Shown: positions 1 to 6,072 of the stretch, in pieces
How positions within the stretch are numbered: position 1 is the stretch's first letter
How the letters are laid out: each line of letters begins with the position of its first letter
Position numbers and translations under genes: made by a program
NCBI GenBank assembly: GCA_937127205.1
Contig: CAKZLS010000297.1
Location: 1 to 17,974, forward strand
Direction of reading: 5' to 3'
Length of the DNA: 17,974 nucleotides
Source: an uncultured Rhodospirillales bacterium
GTDB taxonomy: Bacteria; Pseudomonadota; Alphaproteobacteria; Rhodospirillales; Defluviicoccaceae
The notes under the pieces: model-generated
Databases searched by the model: none
What the model saw: only the letters and a program-made list of their open reading frames with translations
What the model was told of the DNA's origin: nothing

Positions 1-1
1 A

Positions 2-217
2 GGCCGCGACCGTCTGTTCGGCGGCGATGGTAACGACACGCTCAGTGGCGGTGCCGGCCGCGACACGCTGCGCGGAGACGATGGCGACGACCTCGTGCTC
101 GGCGATGACGGCCGCGATCGTCTGTTCGGCGATGACGGCAACGACACGCTCAATGGCGGAGATGGCGGCGATACACTGCGCGGCGGCGACGGCGCCGACG
201 AATTCGTCATCGATGCC
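2..217 (+). repeat. RTX nonapeptide coding repeats in a 108-bp higher-order unit
   Basis: 27-bp units encode GGxGxDxLx repeats. The segments starting at 2 and at 110 align over about 108 bp: both begin ggccgcga(c/t)cgtctgttcgg and continue through a gaygg(t/c)aacgacacgctca block. This indicates duplication of a four-repeat block within the gene. The repeats continue beyond the left edge. Confidence 0.7.
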
Positions 218-421
218 GACGACCGCGGTATCGATTGGATCAAGGACTTCACGCAGGGCCAAGACCTGCTGGTCCTTGACGGTTTCGGCGCCACGCTCGA
301 CGACATCACCATCAAGATGCAGGGCAAGACCGCCGTGCTGAAAGCCGACGGCGCGGCGTTCGCCCGAGTCCAAGGCGATTTCGACACCCTCGACGACGCC
401 GATTTCGCCTTGTTTATGTGA
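2..421 (+). CDS. RTX (hemolysin-type Ca2+-binding repeat) secreted protein, C-terminal part
   Basis: The 5' end lies outside the window; the frame is open from base 2 to a TGA at 419-421. The first ~65 visible residues are glycine/aspartate-rich nonapeptides of the GGxGxDxLx type (for example GGDGNDTLSGGAGRDTLRG), which in the RTX family form a Ca2+-binding parallel beta-roll. The last ~75 residues (DEFVIDADDRGIDWIKDF onward) are the usual non-repetitive tail: a hydrophobic, acidic segment ending in DFALFM, as in substrates of type I (ABC-MFP-TolC) secretion. The family is exported in one step to the outside of the cell. The function of the missing N-terminal part (adhesin, protease, lipase or toxin) cannot be told from here. 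No type I transporter gene is in view. At the DNA level two 108-bp super-units (four nonapeptides each) start at 2 and 110. Confidence 0.85.
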   Translation, partial: GRDRLFGGDGNDTLSGGAGRDTLRGDDGDDLVLGDDGRDRLFGDDGNDTLNGGDGGDTLRGGDGADEFVIDADDRGIDWIKDFTQGQDLLVLDGFGATLDDITIKMQGKTAVLKADGAAFARVQGDFDTLDDADFALFM

Positions 422-428
422 TGGCCAC

Positions 429-470
429 CCCGCCCCGGGCGAGCATGACCGATCATGTGCCCGGGGCGGG
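429..470. terminator. Strong GC hairpin between convergent genes (bidirectional terminator candidate)
   Basis: A perfect 12-bp inverted repeat (cccgccccgggc at 429-440, gcccggggcggg at 459-470) encloses an inner 5-bp stem (catga 444-448, tcatg 453-457) with a ccga loop. It lies 7 bp after the RTX stop and downstream of the convergent TIR gene. There is no T-tract on either side, so it is not a canonical intrinsic terminator. It may act as a 3'-end stabilising hairpin. A separate perfect 12-bp palindrome, cacacgcgtgtg, lies at 511-522. Confidence 0.5.
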
Positions 471-550
471 TGACACTGGGTTGGAAAGGAAATCGCGCCG
501 CGGCCGCCGTCACACGCGTGTGCAACGAGCAGCCAAGAGCGTGCTTCGCG

Positions 551-2101
551 TTATCCCGGCGACGGATCCTTGGCCATTGCGGCGATTTTTTCGTCCAGGT
601 CTCGGAGACGATTCTCGAAATAGGCTCGGTGGTGCTCTTGACCCGCCGCCACAAAAACTTCGAACGCGGCGTCGATCGAGCTTCGGGCCTCTTTCAGCTT
701 TAGTACGTCCAACTCCCGCTCCCCCAGGGTCGAGAGCGCGTTGCCGAGATTGTTCTGGGTTGTCGCCCAGTCGAGAGGGACGCGCTCGCGGGTGCGCTCT
801 TCGAGGGCGGCCCGATAGGCGTCCACGGCCTCCCCGAGGCGTTCGGTCCCCGACTCCCGCTGCCCCAGGGTCCAGAGCGCGTTGCCGAGATTGTTCTGGG
901 TCATGGCCCAGTGGAGGGGGACGCGCTCGCGCGCCCTAAGATCGAGCAATGCCTGGAAACGCTCGATGGCGTCCGCTAGAGCATCGTTGTCGCCAAACTC
1001 TTGGCCCTGGCGATACAAGGCATCGGCTTCTTGATCCAGATATTCGAGTACCTGTTCTTCGTATCCCAGCGGGACACGCTTGGCGGCGGCTGCGAAGTGC
1101 TTGGCAGCATCTCCATAGCGCAGCCGGGTCAGGGCCACGCCGCCGCGACGCGCCGTTGTGGCGGCCCGGTCCAACTGTTGGTGCTCGATTTGGCGTTGCT
1201 GCTGCTCCAACAGGTCGTCTTGTACCGCTTCAATTTCGGAGAGCAACTCGTCCGCTTGCTCTAGTCGGCCAGTTTCGAGCGCCTCTCGTACTTGGTCCTT
1301 TAACCTGATGACCTCCGGCTCATCCGTCGGATCGGGGGTCGCCTGGGCTTTCAATTCGCGAACCTCGATGGCGATCTCCACCAGACGGGTCAGTTGTTGC
1401 TCCGGCGGCACGCCTGCCTCGCCGATGAAATGGAAGAATGCGCGGAGTTGTGCCTCATTGGCACCGAGTTGCTTCTCGAGCGACCGGATGGTCTGTTGCT
1501 GCTCGCCGGTCAACTGATGAATCTCACGTGTCGCGGCCTCGATGATCGCCGGCAGGTGCTCGGGTGCCACGCCAACAATGGGCTCGCCAACGTCCGCAAA
1601 TGGCTCCGGAACTCCAGACACCTTTGCCAGCAACCGGACCAGTTCGCGGCGCTGAGTATTGTATTCGTAAGTCTTGCCGCGCAGGGTCAGAACATCACGG
1701 GCCGCCAATGGCTTAAGAGGTTGAGGCAACTGGCCGTCGAGCGGGATGGGCGTGTCGTCGAACAAGATTGGGATGACCGTTTTGCCGTGCTCGAGCGCGA
1801 GCGCGATCTCTTGGCGGACGAAATGATCGGGGTCGTCGAGACGTTGCCGGCCCTCGGCGTCCGAGACATCGAGCCACTGCGGTCCGATCAGCGCCAGCAA
1901 GACGGCGCACCTTTCCACTCCTTGGCGCAAGGTCTCGGGAAAGATATGACCGCTTTCGATGGCGCTGCGATCAAAGAAAATGCGTTCTTCGTCGAAGCGC
2001 CCGCTCAGATATTCATGCAAAGCGCGCGCGTGTCCGGCGGAATCGCTGCGGCGGTAACTGATGAAGATTACGGGCTGGTCGGAAATCGAAACGGCCCCCA
2101 C
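551..2101 (-). CDS. TIR domain - coiled coil - TPR protein (putative NADase signalling/defence protein)
   Basis: 516 residues from a GTG at 2101-2099. An in-frame TGA lies 24 bases upstream, and the TIR fold starts by residue 11, so the start is well constrained even though no clear Shine-Dalgarno is seen. Residues ~10-150 form a TIR domain: VIFISYRRSD (beta A/box 1), IFFDRSAIESG, and DHFVRQEIALAL. In that last motif Glu98 sits where bacterial TIR NADases carry the catalytic glutamate (inferred by motif position). Residues ~180-330 are Glu/Gln/Arg-rich and heptad-like, predicted coiled coil. Residues ~330-490 are TPR-like, including two near-identical 47-residue units built on RERVPLxWAxTQNNLGNAL. 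The family is known in proteobacteria and cyanobacteria with variable TPR numbers. In known systems TIR domains cleave NAD+ or make cyclic ADP-ribose signals, and TPRs sense partners. No other defence gene flanks it, so a role in immunity is inference. It is divergent from the E1/transketolase gene and convergent with the RTX gene. Confidence 0.88.
   Translation of the reverse strand: MGAVSISDQPVIFISYRRSDSAGHARALHEYLSGRFDEERIFFDRSAIESGHIFPETLRQGVERCAVLLALIGPQWLDVSDAEGRQRLDDPDHFVRQEIALALEHGKTVIPILFDDTPIPLDGQLPQPLKPLAARDVLTLRGKTYEYNTQRRELVRLLAKVSGVPEPFADVGEPIVGVAPEHLPAIIEAATREIHQLTGEQQQTIRSLEKQLGANEAQLRAFFHFIGEAGVPPEQQLTRLVEIAIEVRELKAQATPDPTDEPEVIRLKDQVREALETGRLEQADELLSEIEAVQDDLLEQQQRQIEHQQLDRAATTARRGGVALTRLRYGDAAKHFAAAAKRVPLGYEEQVLEYLDQEADALYRQGQEFGDNDALADAIERFQALLDLRARERVPLHWAMTQNNLGNALWTLGQRESGTERLGEAVDAYRAALEERTRERVPLDWATTQNNLGNALSTLGERELDVLKLKEARSSIDAAFEVFVAAGQEHHRAYFENRLRDLDEKIAAMAKDPSPG
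709..938 (-). repeat. Tandem 141-bp TPR-coding repeat (two near-identical copies)
   Basis: About 88 bp at 710-797 recurs at 851-938 with a 141-bp offset, equal to 47 codons. Both copies share gcgttgccgagattgttctg (from 739 and 880) and a gggacgcgctcgcg block. On the protein level they encode the two RERVPLxWAxTQNNLGNAL TPR units. Such high nucleotide identity suggests recent duplication, or homogenisation by recombination. Confidence 0.75.
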
Positions 2102-2368
2102 GTACGTTCGATCGAGCGCTATTCAGTTTAGCGGCCCGAAAGTAGAAAGCCACACATCATTAATGCCACGAATGGCGCTGGATCGCTTTCCTTGTCATCA
2201 AACGTCACAGTCCCGCTGGCGTGTCCTCGGTAGCGAGGTTGTCCGTAGTCCGTAGGGTGCTTCGGGATCGTTTTGCCGCTTGGGTATCCGGCGGCAGATC
2301 CCGTATTCCGCTCCGCTGCATACGGGCTACGGCTTCGGTGGAATTTCGGTCATTCAGCAAAAATACGG

Positions 2369-2389
2369 AGGTTTTTACGGCGAAAACCT
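2369..2389. promoter_or_regulatory. AT-rich 7-7-7 dyad, possible operator
   Basis: A perfect inverted repeat, aggtttt - 7 nt spacer - aaaacct, stands out in a GC-rich background within the divergent intergenic region, about 165 bp before the E1/transketolase start. The size and symmetry are those of a dimeric regulator site, but a small hairpin or chance are equally possible. No regulator gene lies beside it. Confidence 0.25.
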
Positions 2390-2544
2390 ACTGTGCATGG
2401 GGTTGATATCGACTTTTTGCTCCACACCCCCCCCACCCCCCGGGTATCTCGGCTCGGTTGTCGGGCGGACCGAACGGCGGCGTGCTCGCGGCCACGGTTA
2501 TGGCTATATTGATCGTAGCGGCTGCGGAACCGTGGCGATGGGAC

Positions 2545-2550
2545 GGAGGG
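2545..2550 (+). promoter_or_regulatory. Ribosome binding site deciding the E1/transketolase start
   Basis: ggaggg at 2545-2550 precedes two in-frame start candidates, GTG at 2552 and ATG at 2555. The spacing (1 nt against 4 nt) favours ATG 2555. Confidence 0.6.
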
Positions 2551-2554
2551 CGTG

Positions 2555-4942
2555 ATGCGGGATGGCGAGATTGGGCATCTGAAAGACATCGAGCGGCGGC
2601 TGCTTTGGCTGTCGTGCTGGATGATCCACAACGCCAACCATCTCCGCGACAAATCCGACGGGCTCAAGGTGGGCGGGCACCAGGCGTCGTGTGCGTCCAT
2701 GGTCTCGATCATGACGGCGCTTTACTTCCGCACGCTCCGGCCCGAGGACCGGGTCGCGGTCAAGCCCCACGCTTCGCCGGTGTTCCATGCCCTTCAATAC
2801 CTCATGGGCAATCAAACGCGGGAAAACATCGAGAACTTCCGCGGCTACGGCGGCGCGCAATCCTATCCGAGCCGCACCAAGGACACAGACGACGTGGACT
2901 TCTCCACCGGCTCGGTAGGGCTCGGCGTCGCCATCACCGCCTTCGCGTCGCTGGTTCAGGATTATATCGCCGCCAAACCGTGGGCTAGTAAGCGCCCTCT
3001 TGGCCGGATGATCGCGCTGGTGGGCGACGCCGAATTGGACGAGGGCAATGTCTACGAGTGCCTGCAGGAGGGCTGGAAGCACGATCTCCGCAACACCTGG
3101 TGGATCATCGATTATAACCGCCAGAGCCTTGACGGGGTGGTGCGCGAGGGGCTGTGGCAGCGGATCGAGGCCATCTTCGGCGCCTTCGGCTGGGACCTGG
3201 TGCGGCTCAAGTACGGCGCGTTGCAGCGGGCCGCATTCGAGGAGCCGGGCGGGATGGCATTGCGAACCTGGATCGACGGCTGTCCGAACCAGCTTTATTC
3301 GGCGCTCACCTATCAGGGCGGTGCCGCGTGGCGAAAGCGGCTGATGGACGACATCGGAGATCAGGGCGCGGTTACGTCGCTTCTGGAACGGCGCTCGGAT
3401 GATGACCTGGCCGAGCTGATGACCAATCTCGGCGGTCAGTGTGTGGAAACGCTGGCCGAAGCCTTCGACGCCATCGATCATGACCGTCCCACCGCGTTTC
3501 TCGCCTACACCATCAAGGGCTGGGGTACGTCCCTCGCCGGCCACAAGGACAATCACGCCGGCATCATGAACCCCGAGCAGATGGACGCTTTTCGCGCCGC
3601 CATGGGAGTTTGCGAGGGCGAGGAATGGGAGCCCCTCGCTGGTATCCGCGACCCGGCCGGCCTGCGCCGCTTTCTCGGCAACGTTCCATTCTTTTGCGAG
3701 GGCCCCCGCCGCCGCACAGCGAAGAGGATCGATGTCCCCAGCTTGGCGCCGCCGGAGGATGCCCGGCAATCCACTCAGGCCGGTTTCGGGAAATTGCTGT
3801 TCCAGATCGGACGCTCCAACGCCGAGCTTGCGGATCGGATGATCACCACGTCTCCGGATGTGACGGTGTCGACGAACATGGGCGCCTGGGTCAACCGGCG
3901 CGGCCTGTTCGCCCGGGACACGGTTGCGGACACCTTTCGCGACGAGCGGGTGTTTTCGGCGCAGAAGTGGCGTTTCTCGCAGTCGGGGCAGCACCTGGAG
4001 CTGGGCATCGCCGAGATGAACTTGTTTCTGCTGCTGGGCGCGGCCGGGCTGTCGCATTCGCTGTTCGGCGAGCGGCTGATCCCGGTGGGGACGGTGTACG
4101 ACACCTTCGTCGCGCGCGGACACGACGCGCTGAACTACGCGTGTTACCAGGACGCGCGGTTCGTCATCGCCGGCACGCCCTCGGGCGTGACCCTGGCGCC
4201 GGAGGGCGGCGCCCATCAGTCCATCGGATCGCCGCTGATCGGCATGAGCCAGGATGGCCTCGCGGCCTTCGAGCCGGCTTATCTCGATGAGCTGGCGGTG
4301 ATCCTGGAGTGGGCCTTCGACTACCTGCAGCGCGACGGCGACGGCGACCCGGACGAGCGCACCTGGCTCCGCGACGAAACCGGCGGATCGGTGTATCTCC
4401 GCCTCAGCACCCGCAAGCTCGACCAGCCGGCGAACCGCCATAACGCGTCCTTCCGCGAAGGCGCCATCGACGGCGCCTATTGGTGGCGCGAACCCGGCGC
4501 CGGGTGTGAATTGGTGATCGCCTATCAAGGATGTATCGCGCCGGAGGCCATCGCCGCCGCCGACCGCATCGCCGAGTTTCAGAGCGGCGTCGGCGTGCTC
4601 GCGGTCACGTCGGCCGACCGGCTGAACGCCGGCTGGACGGCGGCGCAACGGGCGCGGCGCCGCGGCCACCCGTCGGCCCGCAGTCAGGTGGAGCGGCTAC
4701 TAAGCCCCCTGCCCGCGCACTGCAAGCTGATCACCGTGATTGACGGTCACCCCGCCACCTTGGCCTGGCTCGGCTCGGTGGGCGGCCACAAGACCGTGCC
4801 GCTCGGCGTCGAGCATTTTGGTCAAACCGGCCGGATCAGCGATCTCTACCGCCATTTCGGGATCGACTCCGGTTCTATAGTCGACGCGGCAAGCCGGCTG
4901 ATTGCCAGTCACAAGGAAATTCCTAATCCCTGGTTCTGGTAG
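2555..4942 (+). CDS. Thiamine-diphosphate-dependent homodimeric E1 / transketolase family protein (AceE-like)
   Basis: 795 residues from ATG 2555. The ThDP/Mg2+ motif is GDAELDEG (about 157-164) followed by IIDYN (Asn ~188). The phosphate/ThDP-contact region has KPHASP (His ~72) and FSTGSVGLG. YTIKGWG (~319-325) matches the HTIKGYG of AceE. The pyrimidine domain carries LELGIAEMN with the activating Glu at ~487, followed by GVTLAPEGGAHQS, the AceE-type loop. The architecture (ThDP-binding, pyrimidine and C-terminal domains on one chain) is that of homodimeric pyruvate dehydrogenase E1, which decarboxylates a 2-oxo acid onto ThDP and acetylates lipoyl-E2. It is ~90 residues shorter than E. coli AceE (887) and has a transketolase-like HAS motif. 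No E2/E3 gene is adjacent and most Alphaproteobacteria use heterodimeric E1, so the substrate is uncertain; an orphan 2-oxo-acid enzyme or a transketolase-like activity are alternatives. It converges on lpxI with 11 bp between the stops. Confidence 0.82.
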   Translation: MRDGEIGHLKDIERRLLWLSCWMIHNANHLRDKSDGLKVGGHQASCASMVSIMTALYFRTLRPEDRVAVKPHASPVFHALQYLMGNQTRENIENFRGYGGAQSYPSRTKDTDDVDFSTGSVGLGVAITAFASLVQDYIAAKPWASKRPLGRMIALVGDAELDEGNVYECLQEGWKHDLRNTWWIIDYNRQSLDGVVREGLWQRIEAIFGAFGWDLVRLKYGALQRAAFEEPGGMALRTWIDGCPNQLYSALTYQGGAAWRKRLMDDIGDQGAVTSLLERRSDDDLAELMTNLGGQCVETLAEAFDAIDHDRPTAFLAYTIKGWGTSLAGHKDNHAGIMNPEQMDAFRAAMGVCEGEEWEPLAGIRDPAGLRRFLGNVPFFCEGPRRRTAKRIDVPSLAPPEDARQSTQAGFGKLLFQIGRSNAELADRMITTSPDVTVSTNMGAWVNRRGLFARDTVADTFRDERVFSAQKWRFSQSGQHLELGIAEMNLFLLLGAAGLSHSLFGERLIPVGTVYDTFVARGHDALNYACYQDARFVIAGTPSGVTLAPEGGAHQSIGSPLIGMSQDGLAAFEPAYLDELAVILEWAFDYLQRDGDGDPDERTWLRDETGGSVYLRLSTRKLDQPANRHNASFREGAIDGAYWWREPGAGCELVIAYQGCIAPEAIAAADRIAEFQSGVGVLAVTSADRLNAGWTAAQRARRRGHPSARSQVERLLSPLPAHCKLITVIDGHPATLAWLGSVGGHKTVPLGVEHFGQTGRISDLYRHFGIDSGSIVDAASRLIASHKEIPNPWFW

Positions 4943-4953
4943 ATTGCGCGCCG

Positions 4954-5376
4954 TTACTCTTCGGCTTGGGGTGGCAGGACGGTTTCCACGTCGATCACGC
5001 GGAACCCCTCTTTGTCTTCGAGCTCTTGGACAAATGCGCCAAGCAAGCCATCGGAGTTACTCAGAATCGACGGCCCCATTCGGGCAAGAAACATCGTGGC
5101 CCAAAGGTCGGGCCTTAGCTCGGACAGCGACGGCGGCTCGATATGACCGGCGAGCACCACGTCCTTCACGTCGTTTCGGCGCAGTTGCTTCAATGCCTTT
5201 CCGGCCGCGCCGAGGCGAACCCACGCATGGGGTGTTTCGTCCGTCACCGTTTCCGGATGGGTGTGATCTTTGAAGGCGATGACGAAGAACGGCCGGCCGC
5301 TCTCTGCGCACGCGTCGACCACTCGGCGCGGCAGATCGCCGGTGCCGGCAAGGATGCCGAGTTTTGGTGGGGTCAC
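4954..5376 (-). CDS. lpxI: Truncated LpxI: N-terminal domain only (UDP-2,3-diacylglucosamine pyrophosphatase remnant)
   Basis: 140 residues from a GTG at 5376-5374 that overlaps the fabZ TGA (GTGA), implying translational coupling; no clear Shine-Dalgarno is seen. The start of the homology (VTPPKLGILAGTGDLPRRVV) is the typical glycine-rich N-terminus of LpxI/DUF1009. The match runs through the VVLAGHIEPPSLSELRPD and NSDGLLGAFVQELEDKEGF regions to VIDVETVLPP, then a TAA. Full-length LpxI is ~275-285 residues; the C-terminal domain, which holds the essential Asp (Asp225 in Caulobacter LpxI), is absent. I do not see it in another frame downstream, where the convergent E1/transketolase gene begins 11 bp away. 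LpxI normally cleaves UDP-diacylglucosamine to lipid X in lipid A synthesis; this protein should not be able to. It could be a decaying relic or a repurposed single-domain protein. An upstream in-frame ATG at 5499 is rejected because it runs antisense-free but non-homologous through fabZ. Confidence 0.78.
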   Translation of the reverse strand: MTPPKLGILAGTGDLPRRVVDACAESGRPFFVIAFKDHTHPETVTDETPHAWVRLGAAGKALKQLRRNDVKDVVLAGHIEPPSLSELRPDLWATMFLARMGPSILSNSDGLLGAFVQELEDKEGFRVIDVETVLPPQAEE

Positions 5377-5846
5377 TCGGGGTCGTCCCGGAGCATTGCC
5401 CCAAAGGTTGCATCGGCGACGACGACCCCGTCCACCTTGGCCCTGCCCGAAAACTTCCAAACGTTGCCGCGCTGACGTTCCTTTTCCACGTGGATACAAA
5501 GCGAGTCGCCCGGTACGACCGGCTTGCGGAAACGCGCGGTATCCACCGTCATGAAATAAACCAAGCTGCCCTCGCGCTCGGGGCCGAGCGTCGACATCAC
5601 CACAACCGCCGCCGTCTGGGCCATCGCTTCGATGATCAGCACGCCCGGCATGATCGGGTCGGTGGGAAAATGCCCCTGAAAGAACGGCTCGTTGATGCTA
5701 ACATTCTTGATCCCGACGGCGCCCATGCCGGGAACCATGTCGACCACGCGATCGATCATCAGCATGGGGTAGCGATGCGGAATCAACTCCTGAATGCGAA
5801 GGATGTCGAGTTCCGATCCCACCGCGGGCATGGCTTGTGTATCCAT
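5373..5846 (-). CDS. fabZ: 3-hydroxyacyl-[acyl-carrier-protein] dehydratase FabZ
   Basis: 157 residues, ATG at 5846. A hot-dog-fold dehydratase that removes water from (3R)-hydroxyacyl-ACP in type II fatty-acid synthesis in the cytoplasm. Visible signatures: IPHRYPMLMIDRV (22-34), GHFPTDPIMPGVLIIEAMAQ (58-77) with His59 and Glu73 spaced 14 apart, as for the catalytic His/Glu pair, and a C-terminal FSGRAKVDGVVVADATF strand. The length is normal. A gagag element sits ~8 nt before the ATG. Usual neighbours lpxD (upstream) and lpxA (downstream) are both missing: 226 bp separate it from skp, and the next reading frame, lpxI, overlaps its stop by 4 bp. The gap suggests it may have its own promoter. 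Confidence 0.95.
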   Translation of the reverse strand: MDTQAMPAVGSELDILRIQELIPHRYPMLMIDRVVDMVPGMGAVGIKNVSINEPFFQGHFPTDPIMPGVLIIEAMAQTAAVVVMSTLGPEREGSLVYFMTVDTARFRKPVVPGDSLCIHVEKERQRGNVWKFSGRAKVDGVVVADATFGAMLRDDPE

Positions 5847-6072
5847 TAGCTACTCTCAGTTCTTGGTTCTTGCTTGTGCCAACTTCCGTCCCCTCCCCGC
5901 GTCCTCTCGTCAAACGCGAACAACCGGAAACTAGTCTATCACGCCGCCTCCCATACACATCCCGGCAGTCCGACGTGTTTGGAGTGATGCCCGCTGATGT
6001 TTGGTGGTGGCCAGATGCTCGCCCATCAGGTTATGGCGGATCTAGACTCGATAATCAATTTTCGCCGGTGCA
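5847..6072 (-). other. Gene-free gap at the expected lpxD locus; weak promoter candidate for fabZ
   Basis: 226 bp between skp and fabZ, where lpxD (~1 kb) normally sits. No LpxD-like peptide (hexapeptide repeats, C-terminal helices) is recognisable in the three minus-strand frames, which are interrupted by stops. On the minus strand, ttgatt at 6058-6053 and cataac at 6035-6030 with a 17-nt spacer resemble a weak sigma70-type -35/-10 pair. No T-tract terminator is evident after skp. Confidence 0.45.

Larger units (their letters stand above)
2102..2554. other. Divergent intergenic region (TIR gene / E1-transketolase gene)
   Basis: About 450 bp between two divergently transcribed genes, so promoters for both should lie here. 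No convincing gene is seen; the short open frames match no family I know. Visible structure: the tandem heptamer gtccgta x2 at about 2241-2254; an inverted repeat cccgtat/atacggg at 2300-2306 and 2320-2326; an AT-rich dyad aggtttt/aaaacct at 2369-2375 and 2383-2389; and a broken poly-C tract (C8-A-C6) at 2427-2441. A tatatt at 2505-2510 could serve as a -10 element for the plus-strand gene, but no matching -35 is convincing. Confidence 0.6.

Noticed and set aside
2..217. Short direct repeats as a CRISPR array
   Set aside because: The 27-bp repeats are contiguous, coding and glycine/aspartate-rich without unique spacers; they are RTX repeats.
1394..2131. 245-codon plus-strand open frame
   Set aside because: Antisense to the TIR domain coding region; the TIR motifs are clearly on the minus strand.
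2427..2441. Poly-C tract as a proven phase-variation switch
   Set aside because: It is interrupted by an A and lies outside any reading frame; kept only as a low-interest observation.
2504..4669. 721-codon open frame on the minus strand
   Set aside because: It lies fully antisense to the E1/transketolase gene, whose motifs are unmistakable. The translated product has no recognisable domain and is the usual GC-rich codon-aligned shadow.
5698..5958. Short minus-strand frame as a possible lpxD remnant
   Set aside because: The translation (Arg/Gly-rich, no hexapeptide repeat pattern) overlaps the fabZ start in another frame and does not resemble LpxD.
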